Shown: positions 25,863 through 35,303, numbered from the stretch's first letter. The stretch: DNA of 64,000 nucleotides from Streptomyces angustmyceticus (GCF_019933235.1 NZ_CP082945.1:4625501-4689500); one strand, 5' to 3'. Numbers and translations are program-made. The notes: generated by a model not told the origin, from the sequence alone.

Positions 25863-28799
25863 TTATGCGACGACCACGGGAGTCAGCAGCGCCTGGACCG
25901 CGGTGCTTTCCGGTGACCCGACGCGCTCGAAGATGGCCAGCGCCTCCTGCCAGCACACCCGTGCCCGGTCGGTGTGCCCTATGTCGTTGAGCGCCCGGCC
26001 GAGCGTGGTCAGGACGCCGGCCCGCCGGGCCTCGCCGCCGATGCCGCGCAGGGCGGCCAGCGCCTGCTCGGCGTGGTTGGCGGCCGCGGCCGGCCGGCGC
26101 GCCGCGAGATCGACCTCGGCGAGCCGGAAGTTGGTCATGCCCTCCCAGAACCGCTGACGGCTGTCCTGGAAGATGGCCAGGGCGGCGCGGAGCTGCTCGG
26201 TCGCCTCCGTCAGCCGGTTGGCCTGCGTGTACGCCAGCGCGAGGGCGTACATGCCGTTGGCGAGGCGCCGCTTGGCGCCCACCCGGCGGTAGATGGCGAT
26301 GCCCTCCTCCGCGAGCTGTATGGCGCTGTCGACCCGCCCGGTGTCCAGGTGGACCCGGGAGAGGTTGCACAGCGCGCTGGCCTCGGACTGCCAGTTGCGG
26401 TCCTCGCGGAAGGCGATCAGGGCCTGCCGCAGATAGGCCTCCGCGTCGGCGTGCCGGTGCTGGGAGTTGGCGATGATGGCCCGGTCGTTGGGCGCGTACG
26501 AGGAGGAGAACGGGTCCTCGGCGGCCACGCCCAGCAGCATGGCGGCCTTGGCGTTCTCGTCCGCCTCGTTCAGCCGCCCGGAAAGCGTGCGGGAGTAGGT
26601 CAGCGCGGTGTGGATCCTCGCCTGCGCGTGCTGGTCGCCGATCTCCTGGGCGGCGGCCAGCAGGGAGACGTTGGTCTGCTCGTACTGAAGGGCGTCGGCA
26701 CCGGATTCGGCCAGGTCCTTGGTGAGCAGCAGGAGGTCGACGGCGCGCCGCAGGGTCTCCGATCCGCCGCACTGGCGGGCGCAGGCCAGCAGGCAGCCGG
26801 CCTCGCTGAACAGCCACTCCAGGGCGGTGGTGCGGTCGGCGAACTCCAGGCCGGGGTAGGCGGTGGCCTCCCGGTGGTCGACGAGCCGGTCGCCGGGGCG
26901 TTCGAGGACGTACATGTTGGCGGCCGTGGCGGAGTAGAAGTCCAGCAGCCGGGAGAGCGCGGCGGTCCGCTCGGAGGGCGGCTGCTCGTCGCGTTCGGCG
27001 CAGGAGCGCGCGTAGAGCCGTACGAGGTCGTGGTAGCGGTAGCGTCCCGGGGCCGCGGACTCCAGCAGGGAGGTGTCCACGAGGGACTCCAGCAGCTCCT
27101 CGGCGTCGTCGGCGTCCAGATCGAGCATGGCGGCCGCCGCCGCCAGGGAGATGTCAGGGCCGTCGGCCAGGCCCAGCAGGCGGAAGGCGCGGGCCTGCTG
27201 GGGCTCCAGCTGGCCGTAGCCCAGCTCGAAGGTGGCCTTGACGGCGAGGTCGCCGGCGCGGAGCTCGTCCAGGCGGCGGCGCTCGTCGGCCAGCTTGCGG
27301 GCCAGGTTCGAGACCGTCCACGTACGGCGCGCGGCGAGCCGGGAGGCGGCGATGCGGATGGCCAGGGGAAGGAAGCCGCAGGCTCCGACGACCGCCATGA
27401 CGGCCTTGCGTTCGGAGGCGACGCGCTCCTCGCCGACGATCCGGGTGAAGAGGCTCATGGCCTCCTCGGGGCTCATCACGTCGAGGTCGATGAGGTGCGC
27501 GCCGGCCAGGTCGATCATGCGAGCGCGGCTGGTGATCAGGGCGGCGCTGCCCTCCGTGCCGGGGAGCAGCGGCCGGATCTGGGCGGCGTCGCGCGCGTTG
27601 TCCAGCAGCGCCAGGACGCGGCGCCCGGCGAGGGTGGAGCGGTAGAGGGCGGCACGCTCCTCCAGCCCGTCGGGGATGGAGGAGTCCGGGGTGCCCAGGG
27701 AACGCAGGAAGGCGCCGAGTACGGCCTCGGGTTCGCAGGGGGTGTGCCCCGCGCCCTGGAGGTCGATGTACAGCTGCCCGTCGGGGAAGTGCTCGCGGGC
27801 GGTGTGCGCGACATGGACGGCGAGGGTCGTCTTGCCGACGCCGCCGATGCCGGTGAGCGCGGACACGGCCATCACGCTGCCCTCGGCGGTGGCGAGTTGT
27901 GCCCCGAGTTCGGCGACGAAGGCGGTGCGGCCGGTGAAGTCCGCCACGGTGGCGGGCAGCTGCTGGGGGCGCATCACGACCTGGTCGGCGGAGCCCGGGT
28001 CGTCGCTGGTCGCGGGCGGTGCGTCCAGGTCGGTGTCGGCGCGGAGAATCCGCTGGTGCAGGTCGGACAGCGAGGCGCACGGGTCGACGCCCAGCTCGTC
28101 GGCGAGCAGCCGGCGGGTGTCGGCGTACACCGCGAGCGCCTCGGCCTGCCGTCCGCTGCGGTACAGCGCCAGCATCAGCAGCTCCCGCAGCCGCTCGCGC
28201 AGCGGGTGGGAGGCGGTGAGGACGGTCAGTTCGGAGACCGCGTCGGCGTGGCACCCGGCGTCCAGGATGAGTTCGAGCCGGGTTTCGGTGAGGGAGAGCC
28301 GCCACTCGTCGAGGCGGATGCGCTGGGTCTCGGCGTACGGACCGGCGAGTCCGGCCAGCGGCTCGCCGTCCCACAGCGCCAGGGCGCTCTCCAGGAGTTC
28401 GCGGGCGCGGCGGCGGTCGCCGGCAGCCCTGGCCTTCTCCGCCTCGGCCGCGTACTGCTCGGCGAGGTCGTGATCGAGGTCCAGGGCCCGGCCGTTGACC
28501 GGCCGGATCGCATAGCCGCCGGACTCGCTGACCAGGGCGTCGGCGTCGGCGCCCAGCGCTTTGCGGAGCCGGGAGGCGTAGGTGCGCAGCGCGGCGAGCG
28601 CGGCGTGCGGCGGTTCGTCGCCCCAGAGCGCGTCGACGAGTTCGGGCGCGGTGGCGGTATGTCCACCGCGCAGGAGTAGTGCGGCGAGCAGCGCGCGCTG
28701 CTGCGGGGAGCCCGCTGCCAGCGGCGTTGCGCCACGCCAGGCCCGTACGGGACCGAGCACGGTGAAGCGGAGCCGCTCCCGCCCCGGACCGTCGTCCAT
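25863..28799 (-). CDS. afsR: AfsR-type SARP regulator with NB-ARC and TPR domains
   Basis: 978 residues, close to the length of AfsR. The N-terminal winged-helix OmpR-like domain (about 10-100: FTVLGPVRAWRG, ALRTYASRLRKALGADADAL) and bacterial transcriptional activation domain (to about 260) form the SARP unit. The NB-ARC ATPase has P-loop GIGGVGKTTLAV near residue 317, with LALLDNARDAAQIRPLLPG and GFLPLAIRIAASRL. The C-terminal 300 residues are TPR repeats. AfsR integrates AfsK phosphorylation to switch on afsS. The gene sits just upstream of afsS-like genes and about 10 kb from the AfsK gene. Confidence 0.9.
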   Translation of the reverse strand: MDDGPGRERLRFTVLGPVRAWRGATPLAAGSPQQRALLAALLLRGGHTATAPELVDALWGDEPPHAALAALRTYASRLRKALGADADALVSESGGYAIRPVNGRALDLDHDLAEQYAAEAEKARAAGDRRRARELLESALALWDGEPLAGLAGPYAETQRIRLDEWRLSLTETRLELILDAGCHADAVSELTVLTASHPLRERLRELLMLALYRSGRQAEALAVYADTRRLLADELGVDPCASLSDLHQRILRADTDLDAPPATSDDPGSADQVVMRPQQLPATVADFTGRTAFVAELGAQLATAEGSVMAVSALTGIGGVGKTTLAVHVAHTAREHFPDGQLYIDLQGAGHTPCEPEAVLGAFLRSLGTPDSSIPDGLEERAALYRSTLAGRRVLALLDNARDAAQIRPLLPGTEGSAALITSRARMIDLAGAHLIDLDVMSPEEAMSLFTRIVGEERVASERKAVMAVVGACGFLPLAIRIAASRLAARRTWTVSNLARKLADERRRLDELRAGDLAVKATFELGYGQLEPQQARAFRLLGLADGPDISLAAAAAMLDLDADDAEELLESLVDTSLLESAAPGRYRYHDLVRLYARSCAERDEQPPSERTAALSRLLDFYSATAANMYVLERPGDRLVDHREATAYPGLEFADRTTALEWLFSEAGCLLACARQCGGSETLRRAVDLLLLTKDLAESGADALQYEQTNVSLLAAAQEIGDQHAQARIHTALTYSRTLSGRLNEADENAKAAMLLGVAAEDPFSSSYAPNDRAIIANSQHRHADAEAYLRQALIAFREDRNWQSEASALCNLSRVHLDTGRVDSAIQLAEEGIAIYRRVGAKRRLANGMYALALAYTQANRLTEATEQLRAALAIFQDSRQRFWEGMTNFRLAEVDLAARRPAAAANHAEQALAALRGIGGEARRAGVLTTLGRALNDIGHTDRARVCWQEALAIFERVGSPESTAVQALLTPVVVA

Positions 28800-29021
28800 G
28801 GTGTCCCCCTGCTCTCAGTCATGTTGTTCGCACTGTGCGCACCACCTCGCTGTGCGCAACGGTCAGTCTGCCTTGTCGCGCCCTTTTCCGTCAGTAGGGG
28901 TCCGGGCCGTCCACAAAGCCTCCCCGGCCGATCGGGGGCGGAGGGCGGAGCGACGTACGGCGGGGGCGTGAAGCCCGCGTTCCCGCGCGCCCCCGGGTGC
29001 CGTCCGGCCCTTCCGCGATTA

Positions 29022-29036
29022 CTGACGGATCGTCAG
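29022..29036. promoter_or_regulatory. Regulon palindrome site H (perfect), embedded in a promoter
   Basis: CTGACGGATCGTCAG. Left half CTGACG serves as a -35; 17 nt later is TACCGT (29045-29050), and the ATG follows 7 nt after that. The operator therefore sits inside a near-ideal leaderless promoter for the amidohydrolase. Confidence 0.85.
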
Positions 29037-29057
29037 ATCAGCGCTACCGTATCCGGC

Positions 29058-30293
29058 ATGGAGACCTTCCCGAAGATCATCTCGGTGGACGACCACACGG
29101 TGGAGCCCCCGCACGTCTGGCAGGACCGGCTCCCCTCGAAGTACCGCGACATCGGCCCGCGCATCGTCCGGGCGCCCGTCCGGGAGATGACCTTCGTGGG
29201 CGGGAAGTTCGCCCCGAAGATGGGCGCCGCGGGTGACGACGGGCCGATGGCCGACTGGTGGGTCTACGAAGATCTGCTGCGGCCGCTGACCCGTCTCGAC
29301 ACCGCCGTCGGTTGCTCCCGCGACGACATCAAGCTCGAAGGCATCACCTACGAGCAGATGCGCCCCGGCTCCTTCAGCGTGCCCGAACGGCTGGCCGACA
29401 TGGACGTCAACCACGTCCAGTCCGCCCTGTGCTTCCCCACCTTCCCCCGCTTCTGCGGCCAGACCTTCACCGAAGCGAAGGACCGCGAACTGGGGCTGCT
29501 GGGGGTGCGGGCGTACAACGACTGGATGGTGGAGGAGTGGTGCGGCCCGCAGGCGGAGGGCCGGCTGATACCGCTGACCCTCGTCCCGCTGTGGGACGCG
29601 GAGCTGGCGGCCGCGGAGGTGCGGCGCAACGCGGCCCGCGGTGTACGGGCTGTCTGCTTCAGCGAGATCCCGCCCCATCTGGGGCTGCCCAGCATCCACA
29701 CCGACTACTGGGACCCGTTCCTGCGCGCCTGCGACGAGACCGGCACGGTCGTCGCCATGCACATCGGCTCCTCGTCGAAGATGCCCTCGACCTCCGCCGA
29801 CGCCCCGGCCGCCGTCGGCTCCACGATCACCTTCGCCAACTGCTGCTTCTCGATGGTCGACTGGCTGATGAGCGGCAAGTTCGACCGCTTCCCCGGCTTG
29901 AAGATCATGTACGCCGAGGGCCAGATCGGCTGGATCCCGTACATCCTCGAACGCGCGGACGTGGTCTGGGAGGAGAACCGCGGCTGGGGCGGCGTCGCCG
30001 ACAAGGTCCGCCGCCCGCCGTCCGAACTCTTCGCCGAGCACGTCTACGGCTGCTTCTTCGACGACGCCTTCGGGCTGCGGAACCTCGACGCGATCGGCGT
30101 CGGGAACGTCCTGTACGAGACGGACTACCCGCACTCGGACTCGACCTGGCCCACGTCGCGGGAGGTCGGCGAGTCCCAGATGGGGCACCTCGCGCCGGAC
30201 GTGGTGGAACAGATCGTTCGGGGGAACGCGATCGCGCTGCTGGGGTTGACGCGGGAGGGGCTGTGGGGGCCGTCGGCGGGGCCGGGGGCCTGA
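29058..30293 (+). CDS. Amidohydrolase_2-family metal-dependent hydrolase/decarboxylase
   Basis: 411 residues, ACMSD-like amidohydrolase superfamily. It begins ETFPKIISVDDHTVEPPHVW, where SVDDH replaces the usual HxH, a feature of a large actinobacterial subgroup. Other metal/active-site segments are VAMHIGSSS (about 234) and YETDYPHSDSTW (about 354). Members hydrolyse or decarboxylate small ring-derived acids. No ribosome binding site precedes ATG 29058, consistent with the leaderless promoter in site H. A 48-nt gap to the LLM gene suggests a shared transcript. Reaction not assignable; gene neighbours suggest a catabolic role. Confidence 0.85.
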   Translation: METFPKIISVDDHTVEPPHVWQDRLPSKYRDIGPRIVRAPVREMTFVGGKFAPKMGAAGDDGPMADWWVYEDLLRPLTRLDTAVGCSRDDIKLEGITYEQMRPGSFSVPERLADMDVNHVQSALCFPTFPRFCGQTFTEAKDRELGLLGVRAYNDWMVEEWCGPQAEGRLIPLTLVPLWDAELAAAEVRRNAARGVRAVCFSEIPPHLGLPSIHTDYWDPFLRACDETGTVVAMHIGSSSKMPSTSADAPAAVGSTITFANCCFSMVDWLMSGKFDRFPGLKIMYAEGQIGWIPYILERADVVWEENRGWGGVADKVRRPPSELFAEHVYGCFFDDAFGLRNLDAIGVGNVLYETDYPHSDSTWPTSREVGESQMGHLAPDVVEQIVRGNAIALLGLTREGLWGPSAGPGA

Positions 30294-30341
30294 AGGTCAG
30301 AAGGTCAGATTCGTCGGATCCGGATCCTGCCGGGAGGGTGT

Positions 30342-31310
30342 ATGGACAGCGCGTGCGAGGCGGTATGGCGGCCCGAGGCGGGGCGGCCGGCCTATGGGAT
30401 GCAGCTTCCGGTGCAGGCGCAGAGCCCCCTGTTCGCGGAGGGCTGGGAGCCGGGGGCGGGGCCCGGCGAGCTGGTGGCCGTGGCGCGCGCCGCCGACCGG
30501 TACGGGTTCGCGTACGTCGCCTGCTGTGAGCACATCGCGATTCCGCGGCGGCTGGCCGAGGCGATGAGCACCGTCTGGTACGACCCGGTGGCCACCCTGG
30601 CGCATCTGGCCGCCGTCACCGAGCGGGTGCGGCTGCTGAGTCATGTGGCGGTGGTGGGGCTCAGGCACCCGCTGGTCACGGCCAAGCAGTACGCGACGCT
30701 GGACCGGCTCTCCGGGGGGCGGCTGATCCTCGGGGTCGGGGCCGGGCATGTGCGCGAGGAGTTCGACGCGCTCGGGGTGGACTTCGCGCGGCGCGGCGCG
30801 GTGGTGGACGAGGCCGTCGACGCGCTGAAGGCGGCGCTCGGGCCGGAGGAGTTCCCGAAGTTCGCGGGGGAGCGCTTCCCGTTCGAGGGACTGGGGCAGG
30901 CGCCGCGGCCCGTGCAGGCGCCGCGGCCGCCGATCTGGGTGGGCGGCTCCTCGCCCGCCGCGGTCCGCCGCGCCGCGGTGCGCGGCGACGGCTGGCTGCC
31001 GCAGGGCGACCGGCGGGCCGAACTGCCGGCGCAGATCGGGAAGCTGCACCGGCTGCGGGAGGCGGCCGGCGTCACGGAGCCGGTCGTGGTGGGCGCCATC
31101 ACCGAGCCGCTGTACGTCGGCGCGCCGGGGTGGGAGGTCGGCCGGCGGACCCTGTCCGGGGCGCCGGAGCGGATCGCGGAGTCGCTGCGGGAGTACGGGG
31201 CGATGGGGGTGCACCAGATCCAGGTGCGGTTCCGCAGCCGCAGCGCCGACGAACTGACGGATCAGATGGCGGCGTTCGGGACGGATGTCGCGCCGTTGCT
31301 CAACGGCTGA
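30342..31310 (+). CDS. LLM-class F420-dependent oxidoreductase
   Basis: 322 residues, luciferase-like (beta/alpha)8 barrel of the F420-dependent type: GFAYVACCEHIAIPRRL, VRLLSHVAVVGLRHPLVTAKQ, LDRLSGGRLILGVGAGHVREEFDALG and PPIWVGGSSPAAVRRAAVRGDGW. Such enzymes transfer hydride to or from F420 on ketones, alcohols or enones. It follows the amidohydrolase by 48 nt. The final bases run into a tandem CGGCTGA repeat that contains its stop codon. Confidence 0.87.
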   Translation: MDSACEAVWRPEAGRPAYGMQLPVQAQSPLFAEGWEPGAGPGELVAVARAADRYGFAYVACCEHIAIPRRLAEAMSTVWYDPVATLAHLAAVTERVRLLSHVAVVGLRHPLVTAKQYATLDRLSGGRLILGVGAGHVREEFDALGVDFARRGAVVDEAVDALKAALGPEEFPKFAGERFPFEGLGQAPRPVQAPRPPIWVGGSSPAAVRRAAVRGDGWLPQGDRRAELPAQIGKLHRLREAAGVTEPVVVGAITEPLYVGAPGWEVGRRTLSGAPERIAESLREYGAMGVHQIQVRFRSRSADELTDQMAAFGTDVAPLLNG

Positions 31311-31338
31311 CGGCTGACGGCTGACGGCTGACGGCTGA
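31304..31338. repeat. Five tandem copies of CGGCTGA
   Basis: Exact heptamers spanning the LLM stop codon (TGA at 31308-31310) and 28 nt beyond. The repeat contains CTGACG, the operator half-site, in direct rather than inverted order. The following 160 nt are a GGCCGGCGG-type low-complexity stretch up to the SDR leader. Confidence 0.85.
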
Positions 31339-31501
31339 CAGCGGGTGGCCGGCGGCCGATGGCGGCCGGCCGGCGGCCCCCTGGCGGCATACCGACGGCC
31401 GCCACCGGCCGTCGGCGGCCCATGCCGCCGGGCCCCGACCAGGCGGCCCCGCACGCACCGGAAACAGGCGACCACGTACGCACCAGCAGAGGAGTGCAGG
31501 C

Positions 31502-32287
31502 ATGGGCAAGCTCGACGGGCGGGTTGTCATCGTGACGGGTGCGGCGCGTGGGCAGGGTGAGCAGGAGGCGCGGCTGTTCGTGGCGGAGGGCGCGAAGGTC
31601 GTGCTCGGGGATGTGCTGGACGGACAGGGCGAGGCGCTCGCCAAGGAGCTGGGGGAGGAGCGGGCCCGGTTCGTGCACCTGGACGTGACGCGGGAGGCGG
31701 ACTGGGAGGCGGCGGCCGTCGCGGCGAAGGACGCCTTCGGGAAGATCGACGGGCTGGTCAACAACGCCGGGATCCTGCGCTTCAACGAGCTGGTGTCGAC
31801 GCCGTTGGAGGAGTTCCAGCAGGTGGTGCAGGTCAATCAGGTCGGCTGCTTCCTCGGGATCCGTACGGTGGCGCCGGAGATCGAGGCGGCCGGCGGCGGC
31901 ACGATCGTCAACACCGCCTCGTACACGGCCCTGACGGGCATGGCCTTCGTCGGCGCCTACGCCGCGACCAAGCACGCGGTCCTCGGGCTCACCCGGGTCG
32001 CCGCGGTGGAGCTGGCCGCCAGGAAGATCCGGGTCAACGCGGTGTGCCCGGGGGCGGTGGACACCCCGATGACCAACCCCGCGACGCTGGACCCGGGCGC
32101 CGATCCCGCCGAGTCGAGGCGGGCCGTGGACGAGCTCTACCGGAAGCTGGTGCCGCTGGGCCGGATCGGCCGGCCGGAGGAGGTCGCCAAGCTGGCGCTC
32201 TTCCTGTCCTGCGAGGACTCGTCGTACATCACCGGGCAGCCGTTCGTCGTCGACGGCGGCTGGCTGGCGGGGGTCAGCGTCTTCTGA
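31502..32287 (+). CDS. Short-chain dehydrogenase/reductase
   Basis: 261 residues, classical SDR. NAD-binding VIVTGAARGQGEQEARLF, NNAG at LVNNAGILRFNEL, catalytic Ser in NTASYTALTG and YAATKHA carrying Tyr and Lys. The C-terminus GQPFVVDGGWLAGVSVF is typical of 3-hydroxyacyl or 7alpha-hydroxysteroid type dehydrogenases. GAGGAG lies 8 nt before ATG 31502. It probably belongs to the amidohydrolase-LLM transcription unit, with a 191-nt repeat-rich gap. Its stop codon lies within operator J. Confidence 0.88.
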   Translation: MGKLDGRVVIVTGAARGQGEQEARLFVAEGAKVVLGDVLDGQGEALAKELGEERARFVHLDVTREADWEAAAVAAKDAFGKIDGLVNNAGILRFNELVSTPLEEFQQVVQVNQVGCFLGIRTVAPEIEAAGGGTIVNTASYTALTGMAFVGAYAATKHAVLGLTRVAAVELAARKIRVNAVCPGAVDTPMTNPATLDPGADPAESRRAVDELYRKLVPLGRIGRPEEVAKLALFLSCEDSSYITGQPFVVDGGWLAGVSVF

Positions 32288-32298
32288 CGGTTCGTCAG
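32284..32298. promoter_or_regulatory. Regulon palindrome site J (perfect)
   Basis: CTGACGGTTCGTCAG, containing the stop codon of the preceding SDR gene. The same sequence is repeated exactly as site K, 75 bp downstream. Confidence 0.8.
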
Positions 32299-32358
32299 GC
32301 GACCGGGCGGCGGCTATTGACGCTCCCCGTGCGCGGTGGAACAGTCGGCACATCGAAT

Positions 32359-32373
32359 CTGACGGTTCGTCAG
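32359..32373. promoter_or_regulatory. Regulon palindrome site K (perfect)
   Basis: CTGACGGTTCGTCAG, identical to site J including the 3-bp core, 36 nt upstream of the LLM-deacylase-aldehyde dehydrogenase operon. Confidence 0.85.
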
Positions 32374-32409
32374 AAATGGCGAACGGCTCTCAGGGGACGG
32401 TGAACCTCC

Positions 32410-33534
32410 TTGGAATTCGGGCTCTTTGTACAGGGATATGTGGGCAAGCGGGCCGAGACCGATCCGCTCGCGGAGCACAAGGCGCTGATGGAGGAGACCG
32501 AGTACGTCATCCAGGCGGACAAGTCCGGCTTCAAGTACGCCTGGGCGTCCGAGCACCACTTCCTGGAGGAGTACTCGCACCTCTCCGCCAACGACGTCTT
32601 CCTCGGCTATCTGGCCCACGCGACCGAGCGGATCCACCTGGGCTCCGGGATCTTCAACCCGCTCGCCCAGGTCAACCACCCGGTGAAGGTCGCCGAGAAG
32701 GTCGCCATGCTCGACCACCTCAGCGAGGGCCGCTTCGAGTTCGGCAGCGGGCGGGGCGCCGGCAGCCACGAGATCCTGGGGTTCCTGCCGGGCATCACCG
32801 ACATGAACCACACCAAGGAGATCTGGGAAGAGACCATCGCCGAGTTCCCGAAGATGTGGCTCCAGGAGGAGTACCCCGGGTTCCAGGGCAAACACTGGCA
32901 GCTGCCGCCGCGCAAGATCTTCCCCAAGCCGTACGGGGCCGCGCACCCGGCGATGTGGTACGCGGCCGGCTCCCCGTCCTCGTACGCCATGGCGGCGAAG
33001 AAGGGTCTGGGCGTCCTCGGCTTCAGCGTGCAGAAGGTCTCCGACATGGAGTGGGTGCTGGAGCAGTACAAGACGGCGATCCGGGACGCCGAGCCGGTCG
33101 GCGGCTTCGTCAACGACAACGTGATGGTCACCTCCACCGCGATCTGCGCCGAGACGCACGACAAGGCCGTCGAGATCGCCGTGGGCGGCGGGCTGAACTA
33201 CCTGCAGTCGCTGGTCTTCCGCTACCACGACACCTTCCCGCGCCCCGACGGCATCCCCGAGTGGCCCGAGCTGCTGCCCGACTACACCGCCGAGGTCATC
33301 GAGCTGCTGATCGCCGAGGAGCTGATGATCTGCGGCGACCCGGACGAGGTGCTCGGGCAGTGCAGGCGCTGGGAGCGGGCCGGCGCCGACCAGCTGAGCT
33401 TCGGCCTGCCGATCGGGATCTCGTACGAGGACACCATGAACACGGTCAAGCTCATCGGCGAGCACGTGATCCCGAAGATCGACACCGATCCGGTGCACCG
33501 GACGACCCGGTTCCGTCAGGCCGCGGGCAGCTGA
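32410..33534 (+). CDS. LLM-class flavin-dependent oxidoreductase
   Basis: 374 residues starting with TTG at 32410 (GGGGACGG about 12 nt upstream). The luciferase-like barrel is of the FMN/alkanal monooxygenase type: AWASEHHFLEEYSHL, IHLGSGIFNPLAQVNHPVKV, LDHLSEGRFEFGSGRGAGSH and HPAMWYAAGSPSSYAMAAKKG. Such proteins oxygenate ketones or aldehydes or desaturate CoA esters. First gene of a three-gene operon under sites J and K; 29 nt separate it from the deacylase gene. Confidence 0.87.
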   Translation: MEFGLFVQGYVGKRAETDPLAEHKALMEETEYVIQADKSGFKYAWASEHHFLEEYSHLSANDVFLGYLAHATERIHLGSGIFNPLAQVNHPVKVAEKVAMLDHLSEGRFEFGSGRGAGSHEILGFLPGITDMNHTKEIWEETIAEFPKMWLQEEYPGFQGKHWQLPPRKIFPKPYGAAHPAMWYAAGSPSSYAMAAKKGLGVLGFSVQKVSDMEWVLEQYKTAIRDAEPVGGFVNDNVMVTSTAICAETHDKAVEIAVGGGLNYLQSLVFRYHDTFPRPDGIPEWPELLPDYTAEVIELLIAEELMICGDPDEVLGQCRRWERAGADQLSFGLPIGISYEDTMNTVKLIGEHVIPKIDTDPVHRTTRFRQAAGS

Positions 33535-33563
33535 GTCCGCCGAGGGAAGGGGGCGCTCCGCCC

Positions 33564-35303
33564 ATGCTCGACCACCTGATCAAGGGCGCGACCGTCGTCG
33601 ACGGGACGGGCACGCCCTCGTACACCGCCGATGTCGGCATCCGCGACGGCCGGATCGCCGTCGTCGCCCCGGCCGGCACCGTCACCGAGGAGGCGAGGAC
33701 GAGCGAGGACGCCACCGGGCTGGTCCTCGCCCCCGGCTTCGTCGATCCGCACACCCACTACGACGCGCAGCTCTTCTGGGACCCGTACGCCACCCCCTCG
33801 CTCAACCACGGCGTGACGACCGTGGCGGGCGGCAACTGCGGCTTCACCCTGGCACCGCTGCACCCCGAACGGCCCGCCGACGCCGACTACACCCGGCGGA
33901 TGATGTCCAAGGTCGAGGGCATGTCCCTGGTGGCGCTCGAAGAGGGCGCCCCCTGGACGTGGCACTCCTTCGGCGACTACCTGGACGCGCTGGAGGGACG
34001 GATCGCCGTCAACGCGGGCTTCATGGTGGGCCACTGCGCGCTGCGGCGGTACGTCATGGGCGCGGACGCCGTCGGCGGGCAGCCCACCCCCCGGCAGCTG
34101 GACGAGATGCTGGCGCTCCTCCACGAGGCGATGGACGCCGGGGCCTGGGGCTTCTCCACCACGCAGTCCACCACCCACTCCGACGGGGACGGCCGGCCGG
34201 TCGCCTCCCGGCACGCCGGACCGGAGGAGCTGCTCGCCCTCTCGCGAGCCGTCGCCGCACACGAGGGCACCCAGATCGAGGCGATCGTGGCGGGCTGCCT
34301 CGACCAGTTCGACGACGACGAGATCGAGCTGTTCGCGGCGATGAGCGCGGCGGCCGGCCGCCCGCTGAACTGGAACGTCCTGACGATCGACGCGGCCGTG
34401 CCCGAGCGGGTGCCGCGCCAACTGGCCGCCGCCGAACGGGCCCGGGAGACCGGCGGCCGGATCGTGGCCCTGACGATGCCGATCCTCACCCCCATGAACA
34501 TGTCCCTCGGCACCTTCTGCGCCCTGAACCTCATCCCCGGCTGGGGCGAGATCCTGGGCCTCCCGGTACCCGAGCGCATCGAAAGGCTCCGCGACCCCCA
34601 CGTCCGGGCCGAACTGCTGCGGCACGCCGGCAGCAAGGAGGCGGGCGTCTTCCGGCGGCTCACCGACTTCGGCCGGTACGTCATCGGGGACACCTACTCC
34701 CCGCAGAACGAGGGCCTGACCGGACGCGTCGTCGAGGACATCGCGGCCGAGCGCGGCCTGGAGCCCTTCGCCTGCATGGTCGAGATCTGCGCCAACGACC
34801 GGCTGCGGACGGTGCTGTGGCCGATGCCGACGGACAACGACCCGGCCTCCTGGGCCCTGCGCGCCGAGACCTGGCAGCACGAGGACGTGCTGCTCGGCGG
34901 GTCCGACGCGGGCGCCCACCTGGACCGGATGTGCGGCGCGCCGTACACGACGCGCTTCCTCGGCGACTGCCTGCGGGGCAGGAAGCTGGTGGGCCTGGAG
35001 CAGGCGGTGAAGATGCTCACCGACGACCCCGCCCAGCTCTTCGGCCTGCGCGAGCGCGGCCGCATCGAGGAGGGCTGGCACGCGGACCTGGTCCTCTTCG
35101 ACCCCGAGCGGATCGACGCGGGCAAGGCCACGCTCGTCCACGACCTGCCCGGCGACAGCCCGCGGCTGGATTCCCGGGCGATCGGCGTCACCGCGGTGTG
35201 GGTCAACGGCGTCGAGACGATCCGCGGGGACGTGGTGACCGGCGCGGTGCCGGGGACGGTGCTGCGGTCGGGACGGGACACGCGGACGGTGAGCACGAAG
35301 TGA
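33564..35303 (+). CDS. N-acyl-D-amino-acid deacylase-family amidohydrolase
   Basis: 579 residues, amidohydrolase_3 family. N-terminal DHLIKGATVVDGTGTP, metal-binding GFVDPHTHYDAQLFWDPY (about 57-74), and GGSDAGAHLDRMCGAPYT (about 445-462) carrying the late Asp. Named relatives deacylate N-acyl-D-amino acids, but those found in CoA-catabolic clusters of Actinobacteria probably open lactone or cyclic amide rings; that is inference. GAAGGGGG precedes the ATG. The stop overlaps the aldehyde dehydrogenase start (GTGA). Confidence 0.87.
   Translation: MLDHLIKGATVVDGTGTPSYTADVGIRDGRIAVVAPAGTVTEEARTSEDATGLVLAPGFVDPHTHYDAQLFWDPYATPSLNHGVTTVAGGNCGFTLAPLHPERPADADYTRRMMSKVEGMSLVALEEGAPWTWHSFGDYLDALEGRIAVNAGFMVGHCALRRYVMGADAVGGQPTPRQLDEMLALLHEAMDAGAWGFSTTQSTTHSDGDGRPVASRHAGPEELLALSRAVAAHEGTQIEAIVAGCLDQFDDDEIELFAAMSAAAGRPLNWNVLTIDAAVPERVPRQLAAAERARETGGRIVALTMPILTPMNMSLGTFCALNLIPGWGEILGLPVPERIERLRDPHVRAELLRHAGSKEAGVFRRLTDFGRYVIGDTYSPQNEGLTGRVVEDIAAERGLEPFACMVEICANDRLRTVLWPMPTDNDPASWALRAETWQHEDVLLGGSDAGAHLDRMCGAPYTTRFLGDCLRGRKLVGLEQAVKMLTDDPAQLFGLRERGRIEEGWHADLVLFDPERIDAGKATLVHDLPGDSPRLDSRAIGVTAVWVNGVETIRGDVVTGAVPGTVLRSGRDTRTVSTK

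Noticed and set aside
30301..30320. GTCAGATTCGTCGG-like sequence before the 30342 LLM gene
   Set aside because: Only one half resembles the operator (5 of 6); the other matches poorly. Not called as a site.
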